From: Mesorhizobium sp. L2C084A000
GTDB lineage: Bacteria; Pseudomonadota; Alphaproteobacteria; Rhizobiales; Rhizobiaceae
Direction: 5' to 3'
DNA length: 38,559 nt
Assembly (NCBI RefSeq): GCF_000502875.1
Contig: NZ_AYWX01000007.1
Span: forward strand, 185,461 to 224,019
Shown here: in pieces, positions 1 to 8,514 of the stretch
How the letters are laid out: every line of letters begins with the position of its first letter
Position numbering within the stretch: the first letter of the stretch is position 1
Notes under the pieces: model-generated
Seen by the model: the letters and a program-made list of their open reading frames with translations, nothing else
Told to the model about the DNA's origin: nothing
Databases searched by the model: none
Program-made: the position numbers and the translations under genes

Positions 1-1030
1 CGCGCTCGCCGTCGAGGATTTCCCTTGTGGCGAACAGGCCGACGGCCGGCGCCAGCGTGATGCCGGAATGCATGACCGCGACATAGACACCGTCCATGCC
101 CACCGCGCGGCCGATGATCGGAAAGCCGTCGATCGGCGTCGGCCGGTAGCCGACCGTGTGGAAATCGAGTTCCAACCCGTCGCTGTCGCGCAGCATGGCC
201 TTCATGGCCGCAAACAGCGCGTGGGCGGTGGCTTCGGCATTCATACCCGGATCGGCGCCGCCAAAATCCGAGCCGGCGATGATGCGGCCTTCCGCCGTCT
301 GGCGCATGTGCAGCCGCTCGGCCAGAACCAGACCGTTGAGCAGCTTTTTGTAAGGCCGTGAGTGGACGATCAGGCCGGGCGGCGTTTCGATCGGCAGGTT
401 GATCCCGGCGGTCGCGGCGATCTCCGGCGAGCCGACGCCGGCCGCGACCACCACCTCGTCTGATGCAATCAATCCGTGCGAAGTGTCGACACCGGTGATC
501 CTGCCGCCGGTCTGGACCAGGGCCGTCACCGTGCTGGAGATGGTCTTCGCGCCATGTCGCTTCGCGTCTGCCAATAGGGCATGGGCGGCGGCCACGGGCT
601 CTGCGACACCTTCCTCAGCCACATGCAGGGCAAAGTCGGGAAGCTCGGCGAGATTGGGCTCGATGCGCGCGGCACCGGCGCGGTCGACGCGTTCGATGCC
701 GTAGCCCCAGGCGGAATGCTCCGTGGCGTAGATTTCCATGTCGGTGGCCGACAGATCCCAGCACAGGCCACCGCACCAGCTGAGCGGCAGGCCGGGTAGG
801 TCCTGCGCCAGCCGCGACCATTCGGCCATCGCGCGGGTGCGCAGCCGGAAATAGGGCTCCGGATTGCCCCAGCTGGCATTGATCCAGGCAAACGAGTTTG
901 GGGTGGCGATTCCACCGACGGGGCTGTCGGAAATGACCGTGACCTGTGCTCCCGCCTTGCTCAGATGCCAGGCGATGGAGGCGCCGATGATGCCGGCGCC
1001 GATGACGATCACTTGTTTCGCCGCAGTCAT
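1..1030 (-). CDS. FAD-dependent oxidoreductase (DAO family), C-terminus cut by window edge
   Basis: This gene runs off the left edge; about 343 codons are present. The N-terminus has a dinucleotide-binding motif (VIGAGIIGASIAWHLS, residues 9-24), followed by a typical DAO-family body with a late motif DGFPIIGRA. Family members oxidise amino acids or N-methylated amines using FAD in the cytoplasm. The ATG at 1028-1030 is preceded by a good ribosome binding site (GAGGAG, 5 bases upstream). It is divergent from prfC. The substrate cannot be told from sequence; D-amino acid dehydrogenase or a sarcosine/glycine oxidase-like enzyme are both possible. The reading frame is open throughout with no frameshift. 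Confidence 0.85.
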   Translation of the reverse strand, partial: MTAAKQVIVIGAGIIGASIAWHLSKAGAQVTVISDSPVGGIATPNSFAWINASWGNPEPYFRLRTRAMAEWSRLAQDLPGLPLSWCGGLCWDLSATDMEIYATEHSAWGYGIERVDRAGAARIEPNLAELPDFALHVAEEGVAEPVAAAHALLADAKRHGAKTISSTVTALVQTGGRITGVDTSHGLIASDEVVVAAGVGSPEIAATAGINLPIETPPGLIVHSRPYKKLLNGLVLAERLHMRQTAEGRIIAGSDFGGADPGMNAEATAHALFAAMKAMLRDSDGLELDFHTVGYRPTPIDGFPIIGRAVGMDGVYVAVMHSGITLAPAVGLFATREILDGER

Positions 1031-1266
1031 GCTTGCTCCTCTGCCTCGCCATCCGGAGGGATGTTCGTCCAGTGCCATCCCGGCAGCCGCTTGCCAACAT
1101 TGCGCAGCGCAAAATATGCGGCAATGCACTGGCCGGAGCCACAGCACGGCTGAGCTGTATGCTCTGACGGTGAGGCGGCGATCAGCAGCTTCCGAGCCGC
1201 CGGACCGGTCGACAGCCCGGCACTGCGCTGCTAGAAGCCCGGCCTGTCACACGGAAATCCCAGAGA

Positions 1267-2859
1267 ATGCCCGAAGCAATAGAAGAAGAAGTGGCGCGCC
1301 GCCGCACCTTCGCGATCATCGCGCACCCGGACGCCGGCAAGACGACGCTCACCGAAAAGCTGCTGCTGTTCGGCGGCGCTATCCAGCTTGCCGGCGAGGT
1401 CAAAGCCAAGAAGGACAAGATCCAGACCCGCTCCGACTGGATGAAGATCGAGCGTGAGCGCGGCATCTCGGTCGTCACCTCGGTGATGACCTTCGAGTAT
1501 GAAGACAATGTCTTCAACCTGCTCGACACGCCCGGCCACGAGGATTTCGCCGACGACACCTACCGCACGCTGTCGGCGGTCGACTCGGCGGTCATGGTCA
1601 TCGATGCCGCCAAGGGCATCGAGCCGCGCACACTGAAGCTGTTCGAAGTCTGCCGGCTGCGCGACATTCCGATCATCACCTTCATCAACAAGATGGACCG
1701 CGAAAGCCGCGATCCGTTCGAGATTTTGGACGAGATCGAGCAGAAGCTGGCGCTGGATACTGCCCCCGTCACCTGGCCGATCGGCCGCGGCAAGAATTTT
1801 GCCGGCACCTATCATCTGGCGCTGAATGCCGTGCGCAGGGGCGACGCGGAGAAAGAACGCACGCCGGTTAATGGTCCCGATTCCAACCGCGTTGCTGGCC
1901 TTTTGCCAGAAAACGAACGCGAAGCCTTCATCGAGGAACTGGAGCTCGCGCGGGAAGCGTGCAGACCCCTTGATATAGAAGCCTTCCGAGAGGGCCATCT
2001 GACGCCGGTCTATTTCGGCTCGGCGCTGCGCAATTATGGCGTGCGCGACCTGATCGAGGCGCTTGGCGCTTTTGGACCGCCGCCGCGCGCGCAGGAGGCC
2101 GACACCCGCAAGGTCGAGGCAACCGAGGAGAAGATGACGTCCTTCGTCTTCAAGATCCAGGCCAACATGGATCCCAACCACCGCGACCGCATTGCCTTCG
2201 TCCGCGTCTGTTCGGGCAAGCTCGAGCGCGGCATGAAGGCCAAGCTGGTGCGTACGGGAAAGCCTATGTCGCTGTCGGCGCCGCAATTCTTCTTTGCCCG
2301 CACCCGCGTCACCGCCGACGAGGCGTTCGCCGGCGATGTCGTCGGCATTCCCAACCACGGCACGCTGCGTATTGGCGATACGCTGACCGAGGGCGAGGAA
2401 ATCCTGTTCCGCGGCGTGCCGAATTTCGCACCGGAAATCCTGCGCCGCGTTCGCCTCGGCGACGCGATGAAAGCGAAAAAACTCAAGGAAGCGCTGCACC
2501 AGATGGCCGAAGAGGGCGTCGTGCAGCTGTTTTCGCCGGAGGACGGCTCGCCTGCCATCGTCGGCGTCGTCGGCGCCCTGCAGCTCGACGTGTTGAAGGA
2601 GCGGCTGAACTTCGAATACACGCTGCCGGTCGAATTCGAGATGTCGCGGTTTTCGGTCTGCCGCTGGATCTCGGCCGACGACAAGGCCGAGGTCCTGCGC
2701 TTCATCGAGGCGCATCGCGGCGACATCGCCCGCGACCTCGACAACGATCCGGTGTTCCTGGCCCAGCACGCCTTTTCGCTGAACTACGAAGCGGAACGCT
2801 GGAAGGCGATCAAGTTTGCCACGATCAAGGATTATCAGGTCCGCGACAAGGCGGCGTAA
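1267..2859 (+). CDS. prfC: Peptide chain release factor 3 (RF3)
   Basis: RF3 is a translational GTPase that recycles RF1/RF2 from the ribosome after termination. The 530-residue length matches the usual ~529. GTPase motifs are intact: AHPDAGKT (P-loop, residues 19-26), DTPGH (87-91) and NKMD (141-144). The SDWMKIERERGIS switch region typical of RF3 precedes the G3 motif. EF-Tu-like domain 2 and the RF3 C-terminal domain follow. The ATG at 1267 has only a weak purine-rich ribosome binding site (AGAGA just upstream), but the N-terminal alignment to the family supports it. It is a single gene, with a RIME-like hairpin after its stop codon and a convergent PhnB-like gene beyond. Confidence 0.97.
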   Translation: MPEAIEEEVARRRTFAIIAHPDAGKTTLTEKLLLFGGAIQLAGEVKAKKDKIQTRSDWMKIERERGISVVTSVMTFEYEDNVFNLLDTPGHEDFADDTYRTLSAVDSAVMVIDAAKGIEPRTLKLFEVCRLRDIPIITFINKMDRESRDPFEILDEIEQKLALDTAPVTWPIGRGKNFAGTYHLALNAVRRGDAEKERTPVNGPDSNRVAGLLPENEREAFIEELELAREACRPLDIEAFREGHLTPVYFGSALRNYGVRDLIEALGAFGPPPRAQEADTRKVEATEEKMTSFVFKIQANMDPNHRDRIAFVRVCSGKLERGMKAKLVRTGKPMSLSAPQFFFARTRVTADEAFAGDVVGIPNHGTLRIGDTLTEGEEILFRGVPNFAPEILRRVRLGDAMKAKKLKEALHQMAEEGVVQLFSPEDGSPAIVGVVGALQLDVLKERLNFEYTLPVEFEMSRFSVCRWISADDKAEVLRFIEAHRGDIARDLDNDPVFLAQHAFSLNYEAERWKAIKFATIKDYQVRDKAA

Positions 2860-2872
2860 GTCGCGCTTTTTC

Positions 2873-2896
2873 CTTCTCCCCGTTTACGGGGAGAAG
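2873..2896. repeat. RIME-like palindromic hairpin between convergent genes
   Basis: A perfect 10-bp stem, CTTCTCCCCG / CGGGGAGAAG, with a four-base loop, is followed by the characteristic tail CCCGAAGGGCGGATGAGGG. It lies between the convergent ends of prfC and the PhnB-like gene. It has no downstream T-run, so it is better read as a fragment of a rhizobial intergenic mosaic element than as a classical terminator. It could still help transcript 3' ends on both sides. The same stem occurs at 6475-6495 and 25494-25517. Confidence 0.75.
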
Positions 2897-2942
2897 ATGC
2901 CCGAAGGGCGGATGAGGGCGGCGCCAGCGTTGAAGGTTTCGC

Positions 2943-3413
2943 TCAGCCTTTGGCCGCTTCTTCGATCTTGGCGATGTCGATCTTGCCCATCTGCATCATC
3001 GCCGACATCACCCGGCCGGCCTTCGCCCGGTCCGCATCCCCGAGCAGCCTGGGCAATTGCTCCGGCACGACCTGCCAGGAAACGCCGAATCTGTCCTTCA
3101 GCCAGCTGCAACGGCCGGGTTCGCCACCGCCTTCGGTGAGTTTGCTCCAGAAATGGTCGACTTCAGCCTGCGTCTTGCAGTCGATCGACAGCGACATGGC
3201 CTCTGTGAATTTGTATTGGGGGCCGCCATTGAGCGCCTGGAACTGCACGCCGTCGAGTTCGAATGAGGCCACCAACACCTTGCCTTCCTGGGCGTGGCCC
3301 TGTGGCCAGCGCGTGACGCTCAACACCTTGGAATTCTTGAAGATCGATACGTAGTGGTTCATGGCCTCTTCGGCCTGGCCGTCGAACCACAGGGAGGTGG
3401 TGATCTTTTGCAT
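2943..3413 (-). CDS. PhnB-like VOC-fold protein (3-demethylubiquinone methyltransferase-like domain)
   Basis: This is a 156-residue protein with the glyoxalase/bleomycin-resistance fold of the PhnB subgroup: LWFDGQAEEAMNHYVSIF near the N-terminus and a late GVSWQVVPEQL segment. Members of this Pfam family are mostly uncharacterised; the name 3-demethylubiquinone-9 3-methyltransferase is historical and no such activity is implied. The start at 3413 is chosen because AAGGAG lies 7 bases before it, whereas the in-frame ATG at 3431 lies upstream of that site. It is the last gene of a minus-strand operon with the SRPBCC and ArsR genes, a common arrangement in proteobacteria. Confidence 0.85.
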   Translation of the reverse strand: MQKITTSLWFDGQAEEAMNHYVSIFKNSKVLSVTRWPQGHAQEGKVLVASFELDGVQFQALNGGPQYKFTEAMSLSIDCKTQAEVDHFWSKLTEGGGEPGRCSWLKDRFGVSWQVVPEQLPRLLGDADRAKAGRVMSAMMQMGKIDIAKIEEAAKG

Positions 3414-3446
3414 TGTCTGTCTCCTTGGCATTTCTTTGGGGAAGGG

Positions 3447-3974
3447 TCAGGCGGCGCCCTTAGCGGCGTCCTGGAGTGAAAAAAGATAGGCGTCGAGCTG
3501 GGCGTAGCTGTTGGCCATGCCGCTGGTCATGCCGGTGCCGAGAGCGCCGTCACGGGCTGTTTGCGAAGCGTAGAGCACCGTCTGCGTTAAAAGGGTTTTG
3601 CCGGTCTGATCGGTAAAGGTCACCGTTCCGATCGTTTCGCCACCGGTCCAGTCCTCGTCGAACAGTTCGGTTGCGACGATCCGGCTCGGCCGTACGATTT
3701 CGCGATAGGCGCCGCTCATACCCATACTGCGACCGTCGCGGTGCTGCCAGACATAACGCGTCGCGCCGCCGACTCTGAGGTCGATCTCGCAGACCGTCAG
3801 ACGCCAGCCGTCCGGGCCGTGCAGCCAGCCCTTCAGCAGCTCCGGCACCGTCCAGCAGTCGAAGACCATCGGCCGTGGCGCCGCGAAGAGGCGGGTGATC
3901 TGGATCTCACGGTCGCTGGGCGTGGTCACTGTCAAGGTGGCGACGGTTGAGCCGGGAAGAATTGTGGTGCTCAC
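3447..3974 (-). CDS. SRPBCC/AHSA1-domain protein
   Basis: The 175-residue protein has an Activator-of-Hsp90-like START/SRPBCC fold: REIQITRLFAAPRPMVFDCWTVPELLKGWL, then WQHRDGR and a TQTVLY strand. Such proteins form a hydrophobic ligand pocket, but the ligand is unknown. The start is a GTG at 3974 with an excellent ribosome binding site (TAAGGAGG, 6 bases away). A longer reading to 3998 would place the start upstream of that site. It lies between the ArsR regulator and the PhnB-like gene on the same strand. ArsR-SRPBCC pairs are frequent and are usually thought to be autoregulated. Confidence 0.88.
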   Translation of the reverse strand: MSTTILPGSTVATLTVTTPSDREIQITRLFAAPRPMVFDCWTVPELLKGWLHGPDGWRLTVCEIDLRVGGATRYVWQHRDGRSMGMSGAYREIVRPSRIVATELFDEDWTGGETIGTVTFTDQTGKTLLTQTVLYASQTARDGALGTGMTSGMANSYAQLDAYLFSLQDAAKGAA

Positions 3975-4045
3975 GATGATCCTCCTTATGTTGTCCAAGG
4001 ACGGCCGGCCGGCCGGCGATCCGACACAGGTCCCGATTTTTCCGG

Positions 4046-4390
4046 CTATTGGTCTGCCTCGCCGGGAGCTTTTTCGGCTTGCATGGCGCCCAACAGGGCG
4101 TCGAGGCGCTGGAAATTGCCTTCCCAGATTTTGCGATAACGCTCCAGCCAGTCATTGGCCTCGGCTAGCGGCTCGGCTTCCAGCCGGCATGGCCGGCGCT
4201 GCGCGTCGCGGCCACGAGAGATCAGCCCAGCGTTTTCCAGCACCTTGAGATGCTTGGAAATAGACGGTTGGCTCATCGCGAAGGGTTCGGCGAGCTCCAT
4301 GACCGAAGCTTCGCCCTGGATGAGCCGCGCAAGGATGGCGCGCCGTGTTGGATCGGCGAGCGCGGCAAAGATAGCGTCCAGCTGGTTCAT
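4046..4390 (-). CDS. ArsR-family helix-turn-helix regulator
   Basis: The 114-residue winged-helix repressor contains FAALADPTRRAILARLI at residues 8-24 and the recognition region MSQPSISKHLKVLENAGL. There is no CxC metal-binding motif in the recognition helix, so it is probably not a classical metal sensor. Such non-metal ArsR proteins are typically paired with SRPBCC partners, as here. It is first in the operon that continues with the SRPBCC and PhnB-like genes. The nested dyad at 4401-4430, 11 bases before the ATG, is the likely autoregulatory operator. Confidence 0.92.
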   Translation of the reverse strand: MNQLDAIFAALADPTRRAILARLIQGEASVMELAEPFAMSQPSISKHLKVLENAGLISRGRDAQRRPCRLEAEPLAEANDWLERYRKIWEGNFQRLDALLGAMQAEKAPGEADQ

Positions 4391-4400
4391 CTGTCATCCA

Positions 4401-4430
4401 TAGCCAATAAGGTATATACCCATTTGGCTA
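4401..4430. promoter_or_regulatory. Nested dyad, candidate ArsR operator
   Basis: Two concentric perfect inverted repeats share one centre (4415.5): inner GGTATATACC (4411-4420) and outer TAGCCAA / TTGGCTA (4401-4407, 4424-4430). The sequence is AT-rich against a GC-rich background. It sits between the arsR ATG and the divergent ilvD gene. The position and symmetry fit a homodimeric winged-helix repressor site; binding by this ArsR is inferred. Confidence 0.6.
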
Positions 4431-4587
4431 TATACAGATGAATGATCCTCGTCAACCAAGTTGCGCCTTGCGTTCTGGCGCATTGCAAAATTGTGGCCAG
4501 ACCGGGCTTGCGCGTCTATAACGCCTGCGGTCCGAATTCAGCTCCGCCGCGCCATGCCTGGCTGTGGCCAGCCACCAAGGAAAAAAC

Positions 4588-6432
4588 ATGCCTGCCTATC
4601 GCTCCCGCACCACCACCCATGGCCGCAACATGGCCGGCGCTCGCGGCCTCTGGCGCGCCACCGGCATGAAGGACTCGGATTTCGGCAAGCCGATCATCGC
4701 GGTGGTCAACTCCTTCACCCAGTTCGTGCCGGGCCATGTCCATCTCAAGGATCTCGGCCAGTTGGTCGCGCGCGAGATCGAGAAGGCCGGCGGCGTCGCC
4801 AAGGAATTCAACACCATCGCCGTCGACGACGGCATCGCCATGGGCCATGACGGCATGCTCTATTCGCTGCCGTCGCGCGAATTGATCGCCGACTCGGTCG
4901 AGTACATGGTCAACGCTCACTGTGCCGACGCCATGGTCTGCATCTCCAATTGCGACAAGATCACGCCCGGCATGCTGATGGCCTCGTTGCGCCTCAACAT
5001 CCCGACCGTCTTCGTTTCCGGCGGTCCGATGGAAGCCGGCAAGGTGGTTCTGGCCGGCAAGACGCAGGCGCTCGACCTGGTCGATGCCATGGTCGCGGCC
5101 GCCGACGACCGAATTTCCGACGAGGACGTCAAGGTCATCGAGCGCTCGGCCTGCCCGACCTGCGGCTCCTGCTCGGGCATGTTCACCGCCAATTCGATGA
5201 ATTGCTTGACCGAGGCGCTGGGCCTTTCGTTGCCGGGCAATGGCTCGACGCTGGCTACCCACGCCGACCGCAAGCGGCTGTTCGTCGAGGCCGGCCACTT
5301 GATCGTCGATCTCGCTCAGCGCTATTACGAGCAGGACGACGAAACCGCGCTGCCGCGCAACATCGCCTCGAAGGGCGCCTTCGAGAACGCTATGACGCTC
5401 GACATCGCCATGGGCGGCTCGACCAACACCGTGCTGCACATCCTGGCTGCCGCGCATGAGGGCGAGATTGATTTCGATCAGGACGACATCGACGCGCTGT
5501 CGCGCAAGGTGCCGGTGCTGTGCAAGGTTGCTCCAGCCAAGTCCGACGTGCACATGGAAGACGTCCACCGCGCCGGCGGCATCATGGCCATCCTCGGCCA
5601 GCTCGACAATGCCGGCCTGCTCAACCGCGACCTGCCGACGGTGCACACGCGAACGCTGGGCGAAGCGCTCGACCATTGGGATATTTCTCGCACGACCAGC
5701 CAGAGTGTGCGCGATTTCTTCCTCGCCGCCCCTGGTGGCGTGCCGACACAGGTCGCTTTCAGCCAGGACCGCCGCTGGGACGAACTCGATCTCGACCGCG
5801 AGAAAGGCGTCATCCGCTCGACCGAACATCCCTTTTCCAAGGATGGCGGCCTCGCCGTGCTGAAAGGCAATCTGGCGCTCGACGGCTGCATCGTGAAGAC
5901 GGCCGGCGTCGATGAATCGATCCTGAAGTTCACCGGCCCGGCCCGCGTGTTCGAAAGCCAGGATTCCAGCGTCAAGGCGATCCTGTCGAACGAGATCAAG
6001 GCCGGCGATGTGGTCGTCATCCGCTATGAAGGGCCGCGCGGCGGCCCAGGCATGCAGGAAATGCTTTATCCAACCAGCTATCTGAAGTCGAAAGGGCTCG
6101 GCAAGGCCTGCGCTCTGGTCACCGACGGCCGCTTCTCCGGCGGCACCTCGGGCCTGTCGATCGGCCACGCATCGCCGGAAGCCGCCGAAGGCGGGCTGAT
6201 CGGGCTCGTGCAGGAGGGCGATACGATCGAGATCGACATCCCCAACCGCAGCATCCGCCTGGCTGTCGACGATGCCGAACTGGCAGCGCGCCGTGCTGCT
6301 ATGGAGGCCAGGGGCGCCCTGGCCTGGAAGCCCGAGGAAAAGCGCAAGCGCAAGGTGACGACCGCCTTACGCGCCTATGCCGCGATGGCGACCAGCGCGG
6401 CCAAGGGCGCGGTCAGGTTTGTGCCGGAATAA
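4588..6432 (+). CDS. ilvD: Dihydroxy-acid dehydratase
   Basis: The enzyme dehydrates 2,3-dihydroxy-isovalerate and 2,3-dihydroxy-3-methylvalerate to the 2-keto acids in valine/isoleucine synthesis, in the cytoplasm. The 614 residues match the E. coli enzyme (616). The IlvD/Edd signature NCDKITPGM (residues 121-129, Cys122) and the cysteine-rich [18 protein letters not shown] (189-206) supply the Fe-S ligands (Cys122 and Cys195 by analogy). The C-terminal [20 protein letters not shown] signature is intact. The start at 4588 has AAGGAAAAAAC before it; the in-frame ATG at 4564 lacks a site and adds a non-conserved extension. It appears monocistronic, followed by a RIME-like element. Confidence 0.97.
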   Translation: MPAYRSRTTTHGRNMAGARGLWRATGMKDSDFGKPIIAVVNSFTQFVPGHVHLKDLGQLVAREIEKAGGVAKEFNTIAVDDGIAMGHDGMLYSLPSRELIADSVEYMVNAHCADAMVCISNCDKITPGMLMASLRLNIPTVFVSGGPMEAGKVVLAGKTQALDLVDAMVAAADDRISDEDVKVIERSACPTCGSCSGMFTANSMNCLTEALGLSLPGNGSTLATHADRKRLFVEAGHLIVDLAQRYYEQDDETALPRNIASKGAFENAMTLDIAMGGSTNTVLHILAAAHEGEIDFDQDDIDALSRKVPVLCKVAPAKSDVHMEDVHRAGGIMAILGQLDNAGLLNRDLPTVHTRTLGEALDHWDISRTTSQSVRDFFLAAPGGVPTQVAFSQDRRWDELDLDREKGVIRSTEHPFSKDGGLAVLKGNLALDGCIVKTAGVDESILKFTGPARVFESQDSSVKAILSNEIKAGDVVVIRYEGPRGGPGMQEMLYPTSYLKSKGLGKACALVTDGRFSGGTSGLSIGHASPEAAEGGLIGLVQEGDTIEIDIPNRSIRLAVDDAELAARRAAMEARGALAWKPEEKRKRKVTTALRAYAAMATSAAKGAVRFVPE

Positions 6433-6446
6433 GGTTCGCGCCCAGG

Positions 6447-6568
6447 CCCCCTCATCCGGCCGCTACGCGGCCACCTTCTCCCCGCAGGGGAGAAGAGGCT
6501 GGCGCCGGCGCTGACGATCTCTTCTCCCCTCGGGGAGAAGGTGGCCCGAAGGGCCGGATAAGGGGGCT
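6447..6568. repeat. RIME-like element, two copies in inverted orientation
   Basis: The left half begins CCCCTCATCCGGCCGC and contains the hairpins GGCCGC-ta-CGCGGCC and CTTCTCCCC-gca-GGGGAGAAG (6475-6495). The right half is its near mirror, CTTCTCCCCTCGGGGAGAAG followed by GTGGCCCGAAGGGCCGGATAAGGGG. The pair fills the gap between the convergent ilvD and ABC exporter genes. It matches the general plan of rhizobial intergenic mosaic elements (RIME): two palindromes per unit and intergenic placement. Confidence 0.8.
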
Positions 6569-6590
6569 GGCTCCAACATCCGGAACACCA

Positions 6591-8345
6591 TCACGGCATC
6601 AACTGATACTCATAAAGCTTCTGGTAAAGCCCGCCCTGCTTGAGCAAGGTCTTGTGCGGGCCGCTTTCCACCACCTTGCCGGCTTCGAGCACCACGATCG
6701 TGTCTGCCTGGTGCACGGTTGACAGACGGTGCGCGATAACGACCGTCGTGCGGCCTTCCGTCAATTGCTGCAGCGCGTCTCGGAACAGCGCTTCAGATTC
6801 GGCGTCGAGCGCGCTGGTCGCTTCGTCCAGAAGCAGGATCTCGGCATTGCGCAGCATGGCGCGTGCTATCGAGATCCGTTGGCGTTGGCCGCCCGATAGC
6901 AGGCCGCCATTCTCGCCGACATCCGTCTCGTAGCCTTTCGCCTGCGCGCTGATGAAGTCATGGGCGTTGGCCGCCTTGGCGGCGGCGATCACCTCTTGGT
7001 CGGTCGCACCCTCGCGCCCAAGCCGGATGTTGTGCATGATGGTGCCGGCAAACAGGAACGTATCCTGGCTGACATAGGCGATCTTTTCCCGCAGCGACGC
7101 CAGCGTCGCATGGGAAATGTCCTGGCCGTCGAACAGCACCTTGCCGCTCTTCGGGTCGTACATGCGCATGATCAGGTTTAGAATCGTCGACTTGCCGCCG
7201 CCGGAAGGCCCGACCAGCGCCGTCATCTTGCCGGGCGCAAGCGTCAGATCGAATCTGTCCAGCACCGGCGGCCCGTTCTGATAAGCGAAGTCGACGGCGT
7301 CGAACCGGATCTCGCCCGGTCCGGCCAGAAGCGGCTTCGCGTCGGGCTTCTCCACCAGAGTCAGCGGCTGGTCGGCGAGCTCGAACATCATGCGCACGCC
7401 GACAATACCGCTTTCCAGCGATATGCGCACGCGCGCAAGGCGCTTTGCCGGCTCATAGGCAAACAGCAGCGCCCCGATGAAGGCCATGATGTTTCCCGGC
7501 ATCTGGCCGCCCTGCAAGACCAGGAAGCCGCTGACGAAGATGGCCCCGGCAATTGCCAGCCCGGCCAGCGTCTCCATCACCGGGCTTGTCGCAGCCTCCA
7601 GCGTCGCGATGTTGTTGGCCCGGTTCTCGACGTCCGACACAGCCTTGTACATGCGGTTGCGCATTGCGCCTTCGAGGTTGAAGGATTTGACGACGCGGAC
7701 GCCGATTGCCGTTTCCTGCATCACCTGCACGATCTGGCCGACCGAGCGAAACTCCATCGCGGCGAACTTGCGAACACGTTTGAGGATGCGGTTGACCCCG
7801 TAGATAGCCAAGGGGCCGACGACGAAGCAGATTATAGACAAGGCTGGCTGCTGCCAGACCATGACTCCTACCAGCACAACCAGCGACAACAGGTCGCGCA
7901 CATAGGACGTGACAACGAGGTCGAGCACGTTGCGCGCCGCCTGCGCATTGTTGGTCATGCGTGTGATCAGGTCGGACGAGGAGGTCGAATGGTAGAATTC
8001 GATGCCTTGCGCCAGGATTCGATCGTAGATCTTGCGCTGGCGATCGGCGATGATGGCGTTGCCGACCCGGCTCATGAAATAAGCCTGGATGAAGTTGGCG
8101 AGACCCTTGAGAATGAAGATCGTGGCGACCCCCGCCGCAATCAGGTTGACGCGGTCAATCCGCTTGAAGACCACGAATTCGTCGGTGATCTCTTTGAGAA
8201 TCCAGGCGCTGGCGCCGGTCGTGGCGGCCACCACAAGCATCGACAAGATCGCGGCGCCGTAGCCAAACCTGTGCTGATAAAAGGATTCCCGGATCAACCT
8301 CGCAACGAGGCGCTGGTTTTCCGTCGAGCGGAAGAAACGAAACAA
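6591..8345 (-). CDS. MsbA-like ABC exporter, fused membrane and ATPase domains
   Basis: This 584-residue half-transporter would work as a homodimer in the inner membrane. Residues ~20-320 hold the six-helix exporter domain. The ATPase domain has Walker A GPSGGGKST (379-387), signature LSGGQ (483-487), Walker B ILLLDEATS (503-511) and the H-loop AHR. The family exports lipids, lipid A precursors, glycans or drugs; the substrate here is unknown. The start is a TTG at 8343-8345 with AAGGA 8 bases upstream. The first in-frame ATG would remove 35 residues including most of the first membrane helix, so TTG is preferred. It is convergent with ilvD and divergent from the CodA-like gene. Confidence 0.9.
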   Translation of the reverse strand: MFRFFRSTENQRLVARLIRESFYQHRFGYGAAILSMLVVAATTGASAWILKEITDEFVVFKRIDRVNLIAAGVATIFILKGLANFIQAYFMSRVGNAIIADRQRKIYDRILAQGIEFYHSTSSSDLITRMTNNAQAARNVLDLVVTSYVRDLLSLVVLVGVMVWQQPALSIICFVVGPLAIYGVNRILKRVRKFAAMEFRSVGQIVQVMQETAIGVRVVKSFNLEGAMRNRMYKAVSDVENRANNIATLEAATSPVMETLAGLAIAGAIFVSGFLVLQGGQMPGNIMAFIGALLFAYEPAKRLARVRISLESGIVGVRMMFELADQPLTLVEKPDAKPLLAGPGEIRFDAVDFAYQNGPPVLDRFDLTLAPGKMTALVGPSGGGKSTILNLIMRMYDPKSGKVLFDGQDISHATLASLREKIAYVSQDTFLFAGTIMHNIRLGREGATDQEVIAAAKAANAHDFISAQAKGYETDVGENGGLLSGGQRQRISIARAMLRNAEILLLDEATSALDAESEALFRDALQQLTEGRTTVVIAHRLSTVHQADTIVVLEAGKVVESGPHKTLLKQGGLYQKLYEYQLMP

Positions 8346-8514
8346 ACGGCGGATCCTTGAAACCGGGACAACGAAGGCGGCTTATAGAGGGAGTTGCGGC
8401 CGGATGGAACCATCCGCGGCCGCCGCGGACAAACCGCTGTTGCAAGCGGCATCGACGGGATGCGATTTTCAGCCTCGGCTATATCAGATGATTCTTTTGA
8501 CGGGATGACGACAG

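Noticed and set aside
1231..2769. Long open frame on the minus strand opposite prfC (about 512 codons)
   Set aside because: It is the mirror of a well-conserved gene in GC-rich DNA. Its translation is low-complexity (rich in R, D, H, G, A) with no recognisable domain.
2873..2896. Classical rho-independent terminator after prfC
   Set aside because: The stem is strong, but no T-run follows on either strand and the same stem recurs as part of longer repeats elsewhere.
4516..6168. Long open frame on the minus strand opposite ilvD (about 550 codons)
   Set aside because: It is an antisense shadow of ilvD, with composition typical of a reversed third-codon-position bias and no motif.
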